Source: Pachypanchax playfairii
Lineage: Eukaryota > Chordata > Actinopteri > Cyprinodontiformes > Aplocheilidae
DNA: 64,000 nucleotides
Direction of reading: 5' to 3'
NCBI GenBank assembly: GCA_006937955.1
Contig: SSNP01000029.1
Coordinates: forward strand, 4,458,336-4,522,335
Position 1 is the first letter of the stretch, and each line of letters begins with the position of its first letter. This document shows positions 1-11,560 of the stretch, one piece after another. Position numbers and translations under genes: made by a program. Below the pieces are notes generated by a model. The model was not told where the DNA came from and did no database searches. It worked only from the letters and a program-made list of their open reading frames with translations.

Positions 1-795
1 AATTCTCAAACCAGAATTTGACTGAAGTTTTTAACTCATGATGATGTTATGATTTTAAAAAATAAATCAAACAAACTAAAAGAGAAAAACAACTTCCAGT
101 ATTTTTACATTCAGAACATGTTTTGTTTGCAGTGAAAACTATTGTGTCACAGATTTGCCTCATTGTTCAAATATTCCCGTTAAATTAAGATATTGAACAA
201 TAAAACATACTTTTCTATTACCTAAATTTTTACCTGAATTATTAACTCGTAATACTTAAAGCCCTTTTTTTGTAAGAAGAAAAGTCTCAGGTTTGGTACC
301 ATCAGGCAAATGGGCCTGAACTACTGCACAATCAGTCCATTGCCTTTTTTGGTTCCACAAATATAATATTGTCTTATGACACTAATAAGCCATGTTCTTT
401 AGTGCACATTAATAGGACCTGTTTTTTTCTTCTTAAAATGTCATTGTTAATTGTTTTAATACTTTTGCAGTATTTCTTTGCAGCTGCAGTAACTGAGTTA
501 CTCTAAGTGCAGAAACTAATTCAGATAAATTCAAGGAACGGAGTAGTTTTAATTATAGCTGTATGGTTTAATGATGGAGTTGTTGATCTGACTCGTGCAT
601 AATGGACGTGGTTTTGACCTTCTGCTGGCTGTATCTTTGAAGCTTTTTATAAGAATTCTGGTAATGTTGGATCTTATGTTGTGATGGACTATAAATTAGT
701 GCATTTTAGTGCAATGGCTTCATGTTCATGGTATTTGGAGTGGACTATCAAATAAGTTGTTGGATAATGTTTATCAGTCAAAACGAAGTGCTTGA

Positions 796-801
796 AATAA
801 A
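796..801 (+). terminator. Possible polyadenylation signal of an upstream transcript
   Basis: An exact AATAAA hexamer lies in AT-rich sequence. It is followed about 25-40 bases later by a T/GT-rich stretch (822-840), the usual arrangement of a vertebrate poly(A) site. If real, positions 1-820 would be 3' UTR of a plus-strand gene to the left of the window. AATAAA occurs often by chance in AT-rich DNA, and no coding exon is visible, so this is weak. Confidence 0.2.
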
Positions 802-864
802 ATATTTTGCGTCGAAGTGATCTGTTTCTTTTCTGTCTCATCGGCTGTTAAGAAGTGGAACTAT

Positions 865-879
865 GTTGCCATCTAGTGG
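865..879 (-). promoter_or_regulatory. CTCF-like motif
   Basis: Read on the minus strand the site is CCACTAGATGGCAAC. It fits the CTCF core CCASYAGRKGGCRSY except for one position near the 3' end. Such matches arise by chance at a low rate, and binding cannot be judged from sequence. Confidence 0.3.
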
Positions 880-1672
880 ACAAAGACTGTAACAGCGTCC
901 AGTTGCACAAAACCATTTTTTAAGAATAATTTGCTAATTGCTGAAATATTTAGTATTAATGTTATACAAATATACAAAGTGCTTGGGAATAAATAAAAAC
1001 AATCTGTATCCTTTCCCCACCTTTTAGGTAGTTTCTTAAATCCACCCAGTTTAGATTTTACATGACACCGTGCCAAAGTTTTTAAATGATGGTAAGATAA
1101 TGTATATACATGTTTCTAGTTGCATATTAAAAACGGTAGAAAAATAATAACATGACTTCTTCATATTTCCATGTTCCTGGTTTAATGTTTTTTAGGCTCT
1201 GGGATTTGACATTGAGTTTCTTGCTATTTTTTGTGTATCAGCTGCAGTAATGAAAACAACAAACAAACAAAAACATCAGAGAAAGAAAACATGACAGATT
1301 GTCTCTTGTGCTTACAGTAAGTTCTTTAATGTAGATAAATGAGAAACAAAATATCTAGTAAATATCTGAAAACTTGTAAAATTGATCAGCTGTTCTGTCA
1401 GATGGTTGGATTAGAATTCAAATTCAGAAATAATGTGAATTTATTTATGTTTTATAAAACATTCTGCAGAACAAGTAAGCACAGTTTTCTACAGAATCCA
1501 TAAAAACAAGTTAAAGCATAAAAACAGATGGAAACAACAAGCAGCAATAGAATCAGATTATCTGAAACGAGATGAGGTGGAAACCCACTGTGACGCCTCA
1601 CAAATTATTATTTTTAAACCATGGACACTAAAACCTTCAGGCTACAGAGAATATATTCAGATTATATTCAGT

Positions 1673-1918
1673 TCAAAATTTAGCATCAGGATTAATTGAC
1701 GAATTTGGCCTCAAAACACACGAAAATGGCTCCTGATTATAATGTCCTTGTGGTTCTGCATGATTCTTCTCCCTGTCAGAGTCTGTAAAACCTACAAAGT
1801 CGGGATCTTTATTTGAGATTCTGTTTGAACCAGAAATAGAACTTGTGATTCCCTCAGTGAACACTGGAGGACAGTGTGAGTTTATCGTAAAAGATGGAGT
1901 TACTTCAGTCTTTTCTCA
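1673..1918 (-). other. Unidentified minus-strand open frame of about 80 codons
   Basis: A minus-strand frame stays open from a TGA near 1918 down to a stop ending at 1673, about 80 codons. The composition is protein-like, mixed in charge, polar and aromatic residues, and includes a stretch reading DPDFVGFTDSDREK. I do not recognise the family. It has no ATG near its upstream end, so it would have to be a terminal exon or a pseudogene fragment. A minus-strand AATAAA (1440-1445) lies 230 bases beyond the stop. An open frame this long can also occur by chance. Confidence 0.15.
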
Positions 1919-2559
1919 TTCTCATCCAAATTAAAATGTGCCTCTTATTATTAAATTAATGTTTTTTAACTTTCAGAAAAAGCTGTAACACTAATCAGTT
2001 TAATATATGTAAAAAAAAAAAAAAAAAATCAATTCATCAATCGGAACATGAACGACTTTTAGATGTTTGACTAGTTTTACAGATTTGATTTAGCTCAATA
2101 CTGATGTGACTGTATGCAAATCTGTGAGGAATCAGCATTGATCATTGTATAATATATTAACAATACATATATAATTTATTAAATGAACGTGCATTTGAAA
2201 CAACAAATAAAAAGAAAGTAAAAGATAAACCAGTTTATAGATACTGATGAAGAAGAAAACTCAAACAGTTATGAACTGTCAATGTTTCCTTTGATTCAGT
2301 TCCATCCTGTTGCCATGGAGCCTGAATGATTGACATGTCTCATCGCATGAACGGGTATGTTTAAAGTTCAGTTTACTGGGTGGGTTTTACACAACAAGGG
2401 ATGTTGAATAAAAGATGCATCCAGTGGACGTCACTGGTTGAAGATCTTATCTTGGCTTCAGATAAACAGATGCAAAAAAAAAAAAGACATATTGATTTTA
2501 TAGAATAAGGAAAACTGGGAAAGTTGATTCTCGCAAATTTTCTGGGGAAATCTTTGTCA

Positions 2560-2996
2560 GGGTAGAGGTTACCAACCCATGTTCTCAGGACCCACTTCCA
2601 TGTTTATTTTCCCCTGGAACACGCCTGTCTCAGATGATTGAATTAGCTCCTCAGCATCCAACAGAAGCCTGTCATCAACCATCAATTAAAATCAGATGTG
2701 CTGAAGCAGGGAAACATCAAAGACGTGAAAGAACTGAGGAAAAACAGTTTTAGATGTTTCCCAGTGCAACACACCTGATTTCAGTTGATGGCTTCTAACA
2801 AATCTTAAAACAATTTACAGCAAAAACATTCAGGACGGTATTGAAAACACACCTGATTCAGTTGGTTACAATAGTTCATCAGTATTTCAAAGATCTTTAT
2901 CAAATTCCGTTAACGACCTGTTAATTAAAATCAGCTGTGTTGAAGCAGGAAACCTGTAAAACATGCAGGACTATGAGGAGCACAGTCTGGGACAAC
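2560..2996. mobile_element. Degenerate palindromic teleost repeat (MITE-like)
   Basis: The segment is built of inverted copies of a short theme. AATCAGATGTG...GGGAAACATC (2690-2718) pairs with GATGTTTCCC...CACACCTGATT (2753-2780), giving two arms of about 28 bases around a 34-base spacer. Further copies of the theme occur at 2848-2858 (CACACCTGATT) and 2929-2939 (AATCAGCTGTG). Both inverted copies are followed by GAAGCAGG and a GAAAC or GAAACC element. The wording closely resembles a very common non-autonomous palindromic DNA element of ray-finned fish, which I recognise by memory only. No transposase coding is present. The copy looks old and partly rearranged. Confidence 0.6.
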
Positions 2997-3882
2997 TGTT
3001 TCATGATACCAGCTTGCTAAACCAAAAACAGCTAAAGGAGGATTGAAGTTTAACTCTGAGGTCTGTATTTTTCTGTTTCTAAATCTGAATCTGTCCTGTA
3101 AGTATTCCAGTACGACGGCATGTATTTGATCAGTTTCAATCCAGTTCTGGATGTTGGTTTATCTAAGATCTTCACTGATGATCAGTCTCTCCAGGAAATC
3201 AGAAACTCTAATTCTCCAGTCACCTTTGGTTTTCTTATAGAATACTAATTATGTTTGCTTAATTGGTTTTAGTCAATTAAATGGAAGAGCTTGTTAATTT
3301 TACCCCTCCCCCTTTTTTCACCTACAGCAAAATTAAGCTAATAAGGTTGAATCTGAACCTCTTTGTAAAAATAATGCTTTAGTTTAGTTTAGACTTGAAG
3401 GTTCAATGTCAGTTGATCTAATATCTTTCAGGAAAATTGAAGATAATTTTTAGAGAATGATTTAAAACTGTTCGGGTTGCAGGAACAATTCAGTCTTCAC
3501 CTCTGAACAGCCTCTGAGCAGCTTCTATTTTCCTCTATAGAAAAAAAAACGATTTGTTTTTAATTTCCAGTTGATTATCTGTGCTTATGTGTTAAAATGA
3601 CAGACTCACACATCTTGAAAATAAAAACACTGAGTGAAACACTAAAAAAGCTGGAAATTAGAATCACCAGAGAAAAGTGGGGCCTGAGGGAAGAGGATCA
3701 TGTAATGTGTCTTTTCCATATCCGCCCAACACGTTTTCATTTTTACCCCTTTTTTTTTTTTTTTTGAATGTACACAGAATTATTTACACCTTCAAGGCAA
3801 CTCTGCTGAGCTGCACATCAGTCAATTAGTAAATCAGCATTTTCTGTGATTTCAGTAAAGCATGGAGTCCTTGGCTCCCTCC

Positions 3883-3885
<3 letters not shown>

Positions 3886-3924
<39 letters not shown>
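3886..3924. repeat. Poly(C) tract, 39 bases
   Basis: An uninterrupted run of 39 C is followed directly by an ACC/CACC-rich tail (3925-3951). Such long homopolymers are rare because they are unstable, and they are difficult to sequence, so the true length may differ. The tract could form i-motif or G-quadruplex structure on the two strands. Confidence 0.95.
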
Positions 3925-4034
3925 ACCACCACCACCTCACCACCCCTTTTAGTCTCCCATGTTTGACAGTGACAAATTACTCCTCTGCTTCGCGAGATTG
4001 AAAATTAAAAGCATTTAAAGTTGCTCATGCATTT

Positions 4035-4066
4035 ATGCTAATGAGAAATTCAGATATGATTTGCAT
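4035..4066 (+). promoter_or_regulatory. Pair of POU octamer sites
   Basis: ATGCTAAT (4035-4042, one base from the octamer ATGCAAAT) and ATTTGCAT (4059-4066, an exact octamer in reverse orientation) lie 16 bases apart in a block that ends in GCGAAAGAGGCGAGCC. Paired octamers of this kind are typical of developmental enhancers bound by POU factors. No direct evidence of activity is available. Confidence 0.3.
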
Positions 4067-4839
4067 GCGAAAGAGGCGAGCCTCATCATTGCCCGCACCA
4101 CCTCCAGCCCTGCATTTCTTCTGTCTCTTTATCTTCTTTTCTTTACATGTTAGCAGAGACGAAAATATATAAGCGGTCTGAAAATGTCACATTTATCAGA
4201 CTCCGACACAGACTGTATATTAGTGCACGGAGTCATTGTGTCTGCATGTCTCACTACAGGAGCAAATACTACAAACATAATAACAATGTGACGCTAATGT
4301 TCATGCTGTTTCCTGTCTGCATGTGGATAAAGAATGTACTTCTGTAGCTTTGGCATGGTTAAAGTCATGAACATAATTCTGTGGACATAAGCCTCTAAAG
4401 TCACATTCAAATGTTTGTTCAGATGGAAAAAATAAAAAACAAAAGCTTTGTTTTGTGATAAACATGTCCAGAACATTTTGGAGTGTCGGAGGATTACATT
4501 CCTGTGCTGATTTGTTTTTCAAAGTATAAGCTCCAGCCAAGTCCTCCGCTTTAAAAAAAAAGACAGAAAAAAATATCAAAGCTTTGAATTAGTTTGTTCC
4601 ACTGTTGCTGAATGATTGTAACCTTGGAAACAAGATGCATTAATGAAGGTGGAAAATGAAATGGGGAATTTAATTTGTTTCACTGTTCATAAGCTAGGTG
4701 AAATGGATTAGTTTTGATTGAGGTGCGAGATGAAGGAGGAAAGCGCTGACATGACATGTATTTGTCATCATGTCATTTCACCGAAGATGCTGCAGCAATT
4801 ATAAATAAGGGTACGCAGCAATTAAAAACAGGAGTATTC

Positions 4840-4960
4840 ATTAATAATTTTTATTAATTTTTCAGTGGCTATGGAAAGTGATTGCTGCTGCATGCAGGCT
4901 TTGTAATTATGCTGCTTAATTAGAAATGTCAATATTAAGAAATAATTAAACGCAGGACTA
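4840..4960. promoter_or_regulatory. Homeodomain-motif-dense block
   Basis: About 120 bases carry repeated ATTA/TAAT cores on both strands, interspersed with non-repetitive sequence (GATTGCTGCTGCATGCAGGC). This mixture is usual in vertebrate developmental enhancers, but AT-rich background can produce it too. Confidence 0.25.
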
Positions 4961-7900
4961 CAAGTTTGTCAGAAATATTTTAAAAAGTTCCGACTGTCAG
5001 TCAAAGGACGCTTTTTCAGCCATATTTCACAGTGACTTATAAGTTGATGGTATTTTTCTTCCATGATGTGTGAAGCTGCATCTTAATTTCCAAAAAAAAA
5101 GGGTCTGCGCCTATAAGTTTAAATACTTTAAGAAATTTTATGAACCTGTTTTCACGAGCTTTTTCTAAATGTTGTTCTAAAACAGTGATTTAAACTCTAA
5201 TGTTGTTCAGACAGATTTGTGTGTTCTGATTTACTAGCGATGTAACTTACTTATTTTTTATGTCAGAAAGCAAACGGGTCTTAAACTGTCTTTGATTACA
5301 GGAATACATTTTCATTTTTTATCTGAATCTCACCGGTTGCTGAATATTGATCGTTCCTGGAGTCATCACCTGTTGACTGCAGAGGAAGCTGACTGGGGAA
5401 AAAAAAGACTTGAAAGCATCTGCACCTCAAAGTGACGGCAGCCTCTAATGATAGGATCGGTTTTGGCACAGCATGTTGGCCACGTTTCCCCTCAAAGCCA
5501 CGCGTGACAGTTCTTTAATTGGACTGCTTCGTTCCTTCAGAGCCTAAACATGTTACCAGGCTGTAATACTGGGCTGTTGTGCAGTAATTATCCAGAAATA
5601 TAAACCCTGATGGACTCTATATGTCTGTGCACGAAAACAGAAAATTACACTTTTATCTGAGACTTGGTGAATCTTCATGTAATCAAGTGTTTATGTGACA
5701 TTACTAAAAACCTGATGTTTTGTGCATCTTATCTTGATTCAGTTGGTGGAAATAAGAGATCGTGTGCTTGTTTCCGTTGTCTTTTACTGCTGTTGTCCAC
5801 ACCCCAATAACTGCAAGGAGTAAAACACCCTGAACCAACGTCTTAGAAAGTTGTGAGCGTGTGTGTGTGTGTGCCTCCACCAGCCTGATTAGCTACGAGA
5901 GCCAGAGGATTGCTCCCGCTCTCTTACAAATGAAAAAAGCCACAGTGGCCCTGGAAAAAGTGACAGGCCAAATAGAAGCAATTCCTCCCGAGGCGGGGGA
6001 TAGCAGCTGTGACCGGGACCTGCTACGCCACTCCAGATAGTCTGTTTGTATGTCTGGGGCTATTGAGACCTGAACTGCTAGACGTTTGGTATTTTTCTCC
6101 TGGCGGTCCTCCATGAAGTGTCACTGACCTGTGGGAAATCCCACCAGCTGTAGATGACCACAGACCTTTACCTGAAGAAGATTCAGTCATTTGTTTGATT
6201 CTCTCCAGATCCACAAACTAAGACCATGTTCTGCTCTTACAGCACATTTGACTTTTTGCATATAGGTTTGTGCCAAGTTGAAACAAAGCCTGTTCACTGA
6301 GTTGCATGATCATCCCCATTCAAGGACCACTTGCAGGGTCTGCCAGCCCAGCTTCACTTCAGAGCCCCATCAATGTGTGAGTAATTAACACTCTGCCCAG
6401 ATGGATTAAGTGCCTCCCTGCTGAGATCAACTCTGCCTGCTGCGGTTGGCATAGTGACCTGCAAGCAACAAGACACTATCAGGGGCAAATGTGTGAGAGG
6501 GGCCTAGTGAGTGATACAAGGACGAAGAGCAGTGTTCAGGGAGACCGATCTAACTTAACAAATCCAGTAGATGTGGAACAGTGAGTTGAACTGGTCTAAA
6601 AACAAAACAGAGGGATTAGATGATGGATTGCTCTGCGGGTCAGGGGCTTTTCTCACCACACTGATATACACAAACCTGCATCTTCATGCTTTTAGATCAC
6701 TTTCTCTCCCATCACCCAGGGCCAAGTGGATTAGACCTCACTTCGACACGGCCATCATAATTACTCCATGCTGGAAGAATCAATTACAGCTGAGCCATTG
6801 TTTCCCGAATGAAGCTAAACATTAAAGTTTAAAAATTTCCGAATTATTAAAAAGTCATGCTCTCAGGGACACATACAGAATATTTACTGTTAACAAATAC
6901 GTTAATAACTTCATTCCATATTATTAATTCATGGCGCGAGCGCTGGCTCGGCAAAAGACTCATCTCATGGTTAATTTCTCTGCCTTCATACGCTGTTAAA
7001 TATGCATCACTTTTTGACTATTTTATGTGAGCACTTGGCAAATGTGACAGAATTTTGTGACTTTTTAGGAAAGTCTGAGCCATTTCTTTTATGTGTTGAC
7101 ATAATGATGAGGATATTGTCTGTTTTAGGATTACCCTTGCATTTGTTCTGCGTGTTATTAACAGATCACATCAAACTTTTTGAGGAGCTTCTTAAAAGAA
7201 ATGATATGAGAATTTTCTCTTTTGCACCTCTTATAGAAACACTAAAAAATACAAAATAAAAGTTTAAATAAAGGAGGTTGAAACCTGCAGTGTTTGGAAC
7301 TTTTAAGTTTGCTCAGTTCAGCTACTGGAAATGAAAATAAGTTCATATAAAAATCTCTTCCTTTTATCGTGTTTTACCTTCTGCTCATTATTAGTCCATG
7401 CTGTTCTGGTTTCTGAGCAGATTTCCAAGGTGTAAAAGCACATTCATCTTCCTCCTCTCAAGCAGAAAACACAGTGCATTTAAAGCAAATACCACTCCAT
7501 CATTTGACATCTGTTATGGAAAGTTTAAACAGAATTAAATGGGACCAAAGATCTAGTTGAAGAATGTTGCAGAACCTGAAATAGTTCACAGCTTTGGGGA
7601 AAAAAAAGTTCCTGAGGTCTGTAAATTGGCTCTTAGATGAGGTAAAAAGGAAACAATTGCCCTTTACCTCTGAGGTAGCATGTCATCGCTCTGAAATTCA
7701 CTACTGGGCAGATTAAGGTCAAGTATGCCATTCCCCTTCTTTTTTCCTCTCCTCTGAAGGGAACAGAGGGAGGGGAAACACAATGATGGCGTGGAGAGAG
7801 AGACAGAGTGCGTAAGTGCAGAAAGTGGGATTCTGAAGGTCTTTGAAACAGGTTTTACACCAATCCCTGGTAGTTTTCCTCTCTGTGTTGATGGTGGCTG

Positions 7901-8569
7901 CTTGTCAAGGAGAATGAACCCACCTGTTCTTTGTAATTCATTCCTGCTGGTTCAGCTCGTAGCCTCAACATTAATAATAAAGGAACATGTGTGGGAGTTT
8001 AGTAGTGGCCTTACGTTCTGGTTGTCGCTGCATTCTTGATGTAACTGTAAAGGGTGTAATATTTTATGAAAGGATCCAACCGGACTCAACTGATTTCCAC
8101 CATGTATCTGCTTGTTAAGCAAACTCAGTTTCTAAAAGACGAGATAAAGGGGACATTTTCTGACTTATTCTTTGTTTTTTTTTATTTCATTTTTATCTAA
8201 AATGGATTTTGTTGAGTCTTCAAATTAAAGACAAAATAATTTCATTTTAGAGAGTTAAAAGCTTTAAAGTTTGGTCAATATTCTGTTATTCTTGTGTCAG
8301 ATGAGTTTGAACAAGCGTTCACATGCAATGAATGGATTAGGATTAGGATTTCCCACACCATCAAATAAACAAATAAGATTATTTTAAGAAATTATTCTAA
8401 ACTGTGTGAGTTTTTAGAAAACTGTATCGTCACATGACTCCCCTAAATACTTCTGACACAAAGTTTTGGCGATAACATTGACTTCTAGGAAATTAAAACT
8501 GTGTTATGTCATCACGTATTTGCTCTTCACAGATGATAAATCAATGAAACAGAAATGCCAGTACTGCCA

Positions 8570-8960
8570 ATTGTAATTACAGAATCAATTGACACACAAT
8601 TAAGTCTTTTAGATTGAGTGGATTGTCCTGTCAATCGGGGGGAAAAAGCTCCTGTACGTTCAGTAATGTGCGACTGAGTGGCACAACGTTTTCCTTTTCC
8701 ATGTCAAGGGCACATTTACAAAGTCTGTCAGCAATTAAGGACTATAATGTGCTGAGTCGAGCGCGGCAACAAAATAGGCAGCAATTTCTTCTGCTCCTGT
8801 TGGAGAATTATGCTTATCAGGTACCTCGCCTCAGCAGAGGTGAAGGGTCGGCCTGAGCAGACAAGCAGAATTTCTCCACATAATTGAGAGAAGTTTGGAT
8901 TTAATTGTATAATTAATCTTGTCAAATTAAGTTGCACTGAAGTTCAGCCCCTAAATTGGG
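8570..8960. promoter_or_regulatory. Candidate conserved enhancer with MAF-type sites
   Basis: This is a block of balanced, non-repetitive sequence inside AT-rich flanks. GTCAGCAATTAAG (8727-8739) is, on the minus strand, CTTAATTGCTGAC, which matches the extended half-site preferred by large MAF factors (AT-rich flank plus TGCTGAC). TGCTGAGTC (8750-8758) is a second MARE-like half 16 bases away. Several TAATTG/CAATTA cores surround them. The enhancer role is inferred. Confidence 0.3.
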
Positions 8961-11560
8961 CAATCTGGAATATTTTAAATTGTCTTAATGTGAAATCTGG
9001 CTCCAGAATGCACTTTGTTCTGTTCGGATGGTTTGAAGTCAGTTTTTGTGTGTGTTTTTATCCACAATGAACACGATGTGCTGTAATAACCTGCTGGTAG
9101 CAGTTCTTATCACGTTATCACATTTTTTCTTTATGTGATTAAGTTCCTCAATGAGTAATTGCAATATTTTTAAAGCCCCATTTCATTGTGAATAACTGAA
9201 GTTAAAATATTTTTTAAAAAAAACTTGTGAAAAGGCTCGTTAAACTACTTTAAACAGGGAAGTTTACTTTATCATAATTTGTGTGTCCTAGGACAATTAT
9301 AGTTCAGATTTTCAACGGTTTTTTTTGCCCAAAAAACTTGTACTGATTTAATTTACTCTTTAAAAGAAATCAGTAGATCTTTAGTTACTGATAGAGCCTT
9401 CATATTTTTTTCATTTTAATTTAATGACAATCCAGTTTCCTATAATAAGACTCGCTATAATCCAAGTGCATAAAATTAGGATTATTCTAAAAGTATTACT
9501 TCCTTTTTAGAAATAATATTGTGCTCGTTCACGTAGTTGAATGAGAATATAGAAAAAATTAGATGATTTTCTATGTCACTGAGCAGCCTTCATTTCCCTT
9601 GTTCTAATTTGGATTTTATTATCTATATACATTATGAGCCATGCTATTCACAGCACATGCAGTAAAGGATTAGCCAAATGACTGGCAAATATTTCATTAC
9701 TTTAATAATGATAATTACCTAGTATCAATTTAGAAAAGGAGCTAACTTATTGATTATATTCATTTAGCTTACTATAAAAATGCTAATTAATATTTAAAGG
9801 TTTGATTGGCATTAATACTCATGTTTGTGTTCAGTATATTTCAGTTTATTCACTCAAACACTATGTGCTATACAAAACTGACATTTTGAGCTTTTTAATG
9901 TCACTTTCTGTATATTAGTTATTAATAAAAATATATAAAACAATAATCGTCACTCTTTTGGCTGATAATGTAGCTTTTTAATACTATCCAAGAACTTGAA
10001 AAACCATTAAAATATAGATTAACCAGATTGATTTAGTTACTTTAGACGACATGAAAATTTGTGTTATCTTTTTTTGTGTCATATCTTTAATGTGAGAAAA
10101 TGTATTTCATTAAAAAAACTTTTTAGAGATTTATAAGACTGATGAACTAAATGAAAGTAACTCTTAATTATATCCCTAAAATCTTTACCATATTGAAGCC
10201 GTGAGATTATGTTGTATTTAAAGTGTAATATTTATCAGTAACTGCAGAGGTGCTACTTCTGACATATTTATCTTTGTTTAGTTAAAGTTTATTCCTCGCT
10301 GTGGGCTCTCGTTTATCTGATTGAGCCCTTTGAGAAGCTTTTGTTGTTCCTTCTTTATGTTTTTCTTTTGAAAATACTGCTAAATCTCATCAACTCTATT
10401 CTTTTATTTTACCTTCTACACTTGCCTTCATTGGCCTTTCTAGTTCATTTGCAGCCATGTTTTCAAGAGCTTCTTCATATTGCTTGATGGTAAATGTGTG
10501 GGTTTAATCAGATGCATTCTGCACATTGCTCTGCTGTGTGTAAATCGCTGCTTTTTGAGGCTCTGAGTGAACCATACCTGTAATCATGAGTTGTTACTAA
10601 GTGTGAGCAGATCTTTAAAACACCTGCTTAGTATTGTCTTACTGATGTTCGTTTCCTCTTTCTGATATGACATATAAGAGCTTGATGATGGTGGTAGTCA
10701 TGGTGGTACAACCTTGCCCAAAGGTCTAAAGTTCAACATTTTGGTTTGAAGCTGAATAAATATGCGAATGCATGTCCGATTGTCTACTGCCAAGGAAGCC
10801 CGATGCCCCTGGGGCATTCGCCGGCATAATTCTCATCTTAACACAACGACCTTCCTCTGCTGTTGTTGTCAGATTTGGTAGCAGCAGATGCACGAGATGA
10901 GCTGGTAGGAAAAAGTCTCCTTCAATTCGTTTTGAACTCCAACTGTGCGTATGAGCTTTCGAAGGGCCCTCTTTCATGTCTGTGACGTATGAGTGTTTCT
11001 GTGTTGACAGCATCTCGGGGAGAGAAACGCCACTCCAACACAACCCTGCTGTCACCCACAATGCAGATGGAGATTCTGCCCTTGTGCACTTTTGCTGAAG
11101 TACATACTTACAATGATGACTCTATTCTGCACTGGTGTGTGTGTGTGTGTTTTATGTAGTGTGCTTTCTATAAGTGGAGAGATGTATGCTTGCAGCTGCT
11201 GAGTATTCAGGAGAGTGGTTATTTTTAGTGTCCAAACTTCTCTTGCATCTTTCTTCAGTTTTGAATTGAAGCAGCAATCTTTGTGAAGAACTTTTAAAAA
11301 CATGAGGAGTAGATTTTCTTTCTTTCCCCTCTGAGAAGGACACACATTCCTCTCCCTACATAAAACATATGGATGGCATTACTGCTGGATGGGAAAGTGG
11401 TTTCAGACTGTTTGAACTTTTACTCCTAACATCCTTGTGATATTTAGCAACAATCTCTTATTATAGTGTTGTAAAATGAAATCTTTCTTTTTAAGATTCT
11501 ATTCTTTATTTGGTTTCCTCGTCTTTTCCCCAAACTGACTTTTTATTCAAGGAAATCTTG
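8961..11560. other. AT-rich non-coding sequence
   Basis: Very AT-rich between about 9000 and 10400, with nothing recognisable. Composition becomes more balanced after 10700. A TG microsatellite lies at 11135-11150. Open frames in 10726-11345 on the minus strand lack any family signature and overlap one another in two frames, which argues against coding. Confidence 0.6.

Larger units (their letters stand above)
1..2540. other. Non-coding upstream flank, AT-rich
   Basis: No recognisable gene. The stretch is AT-rich with poly(A) runs (for example 2011-2028) and many stop codons in all frames. Three small items stand out: a possible poly(A) signal at 796-801, a CTCF-like site at 865-879, and an unidentified open frame on the minus strand at about 1673-1918. 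In mammals the region upstream of ARID1B is gene-poor, and an empty flank agrees with that. The far left could still hold the 3' UTR of a neighbouring gene. Confidence 0.6.
3001..8569. other. Non-coding intergenic sequence
   Basis: No coding exon is recognised. The stretch contains a T16 tract (3750-3765), a C39 tract (3886-3924), an octamer pair (4035-4066), a TAAT-dense block (4840-4960), a short TG run (5857-5873), and a more GC-balanced block around 5880-6560 that might be conserved. Short open frames here show no family signature. Confidence 0.6.

Noticed and set aside
2309..2322. RFX X-box at GTTGCCATGGAGCC
   Set aside because: The left half is perfect but the right half lacks the GCAAC element.
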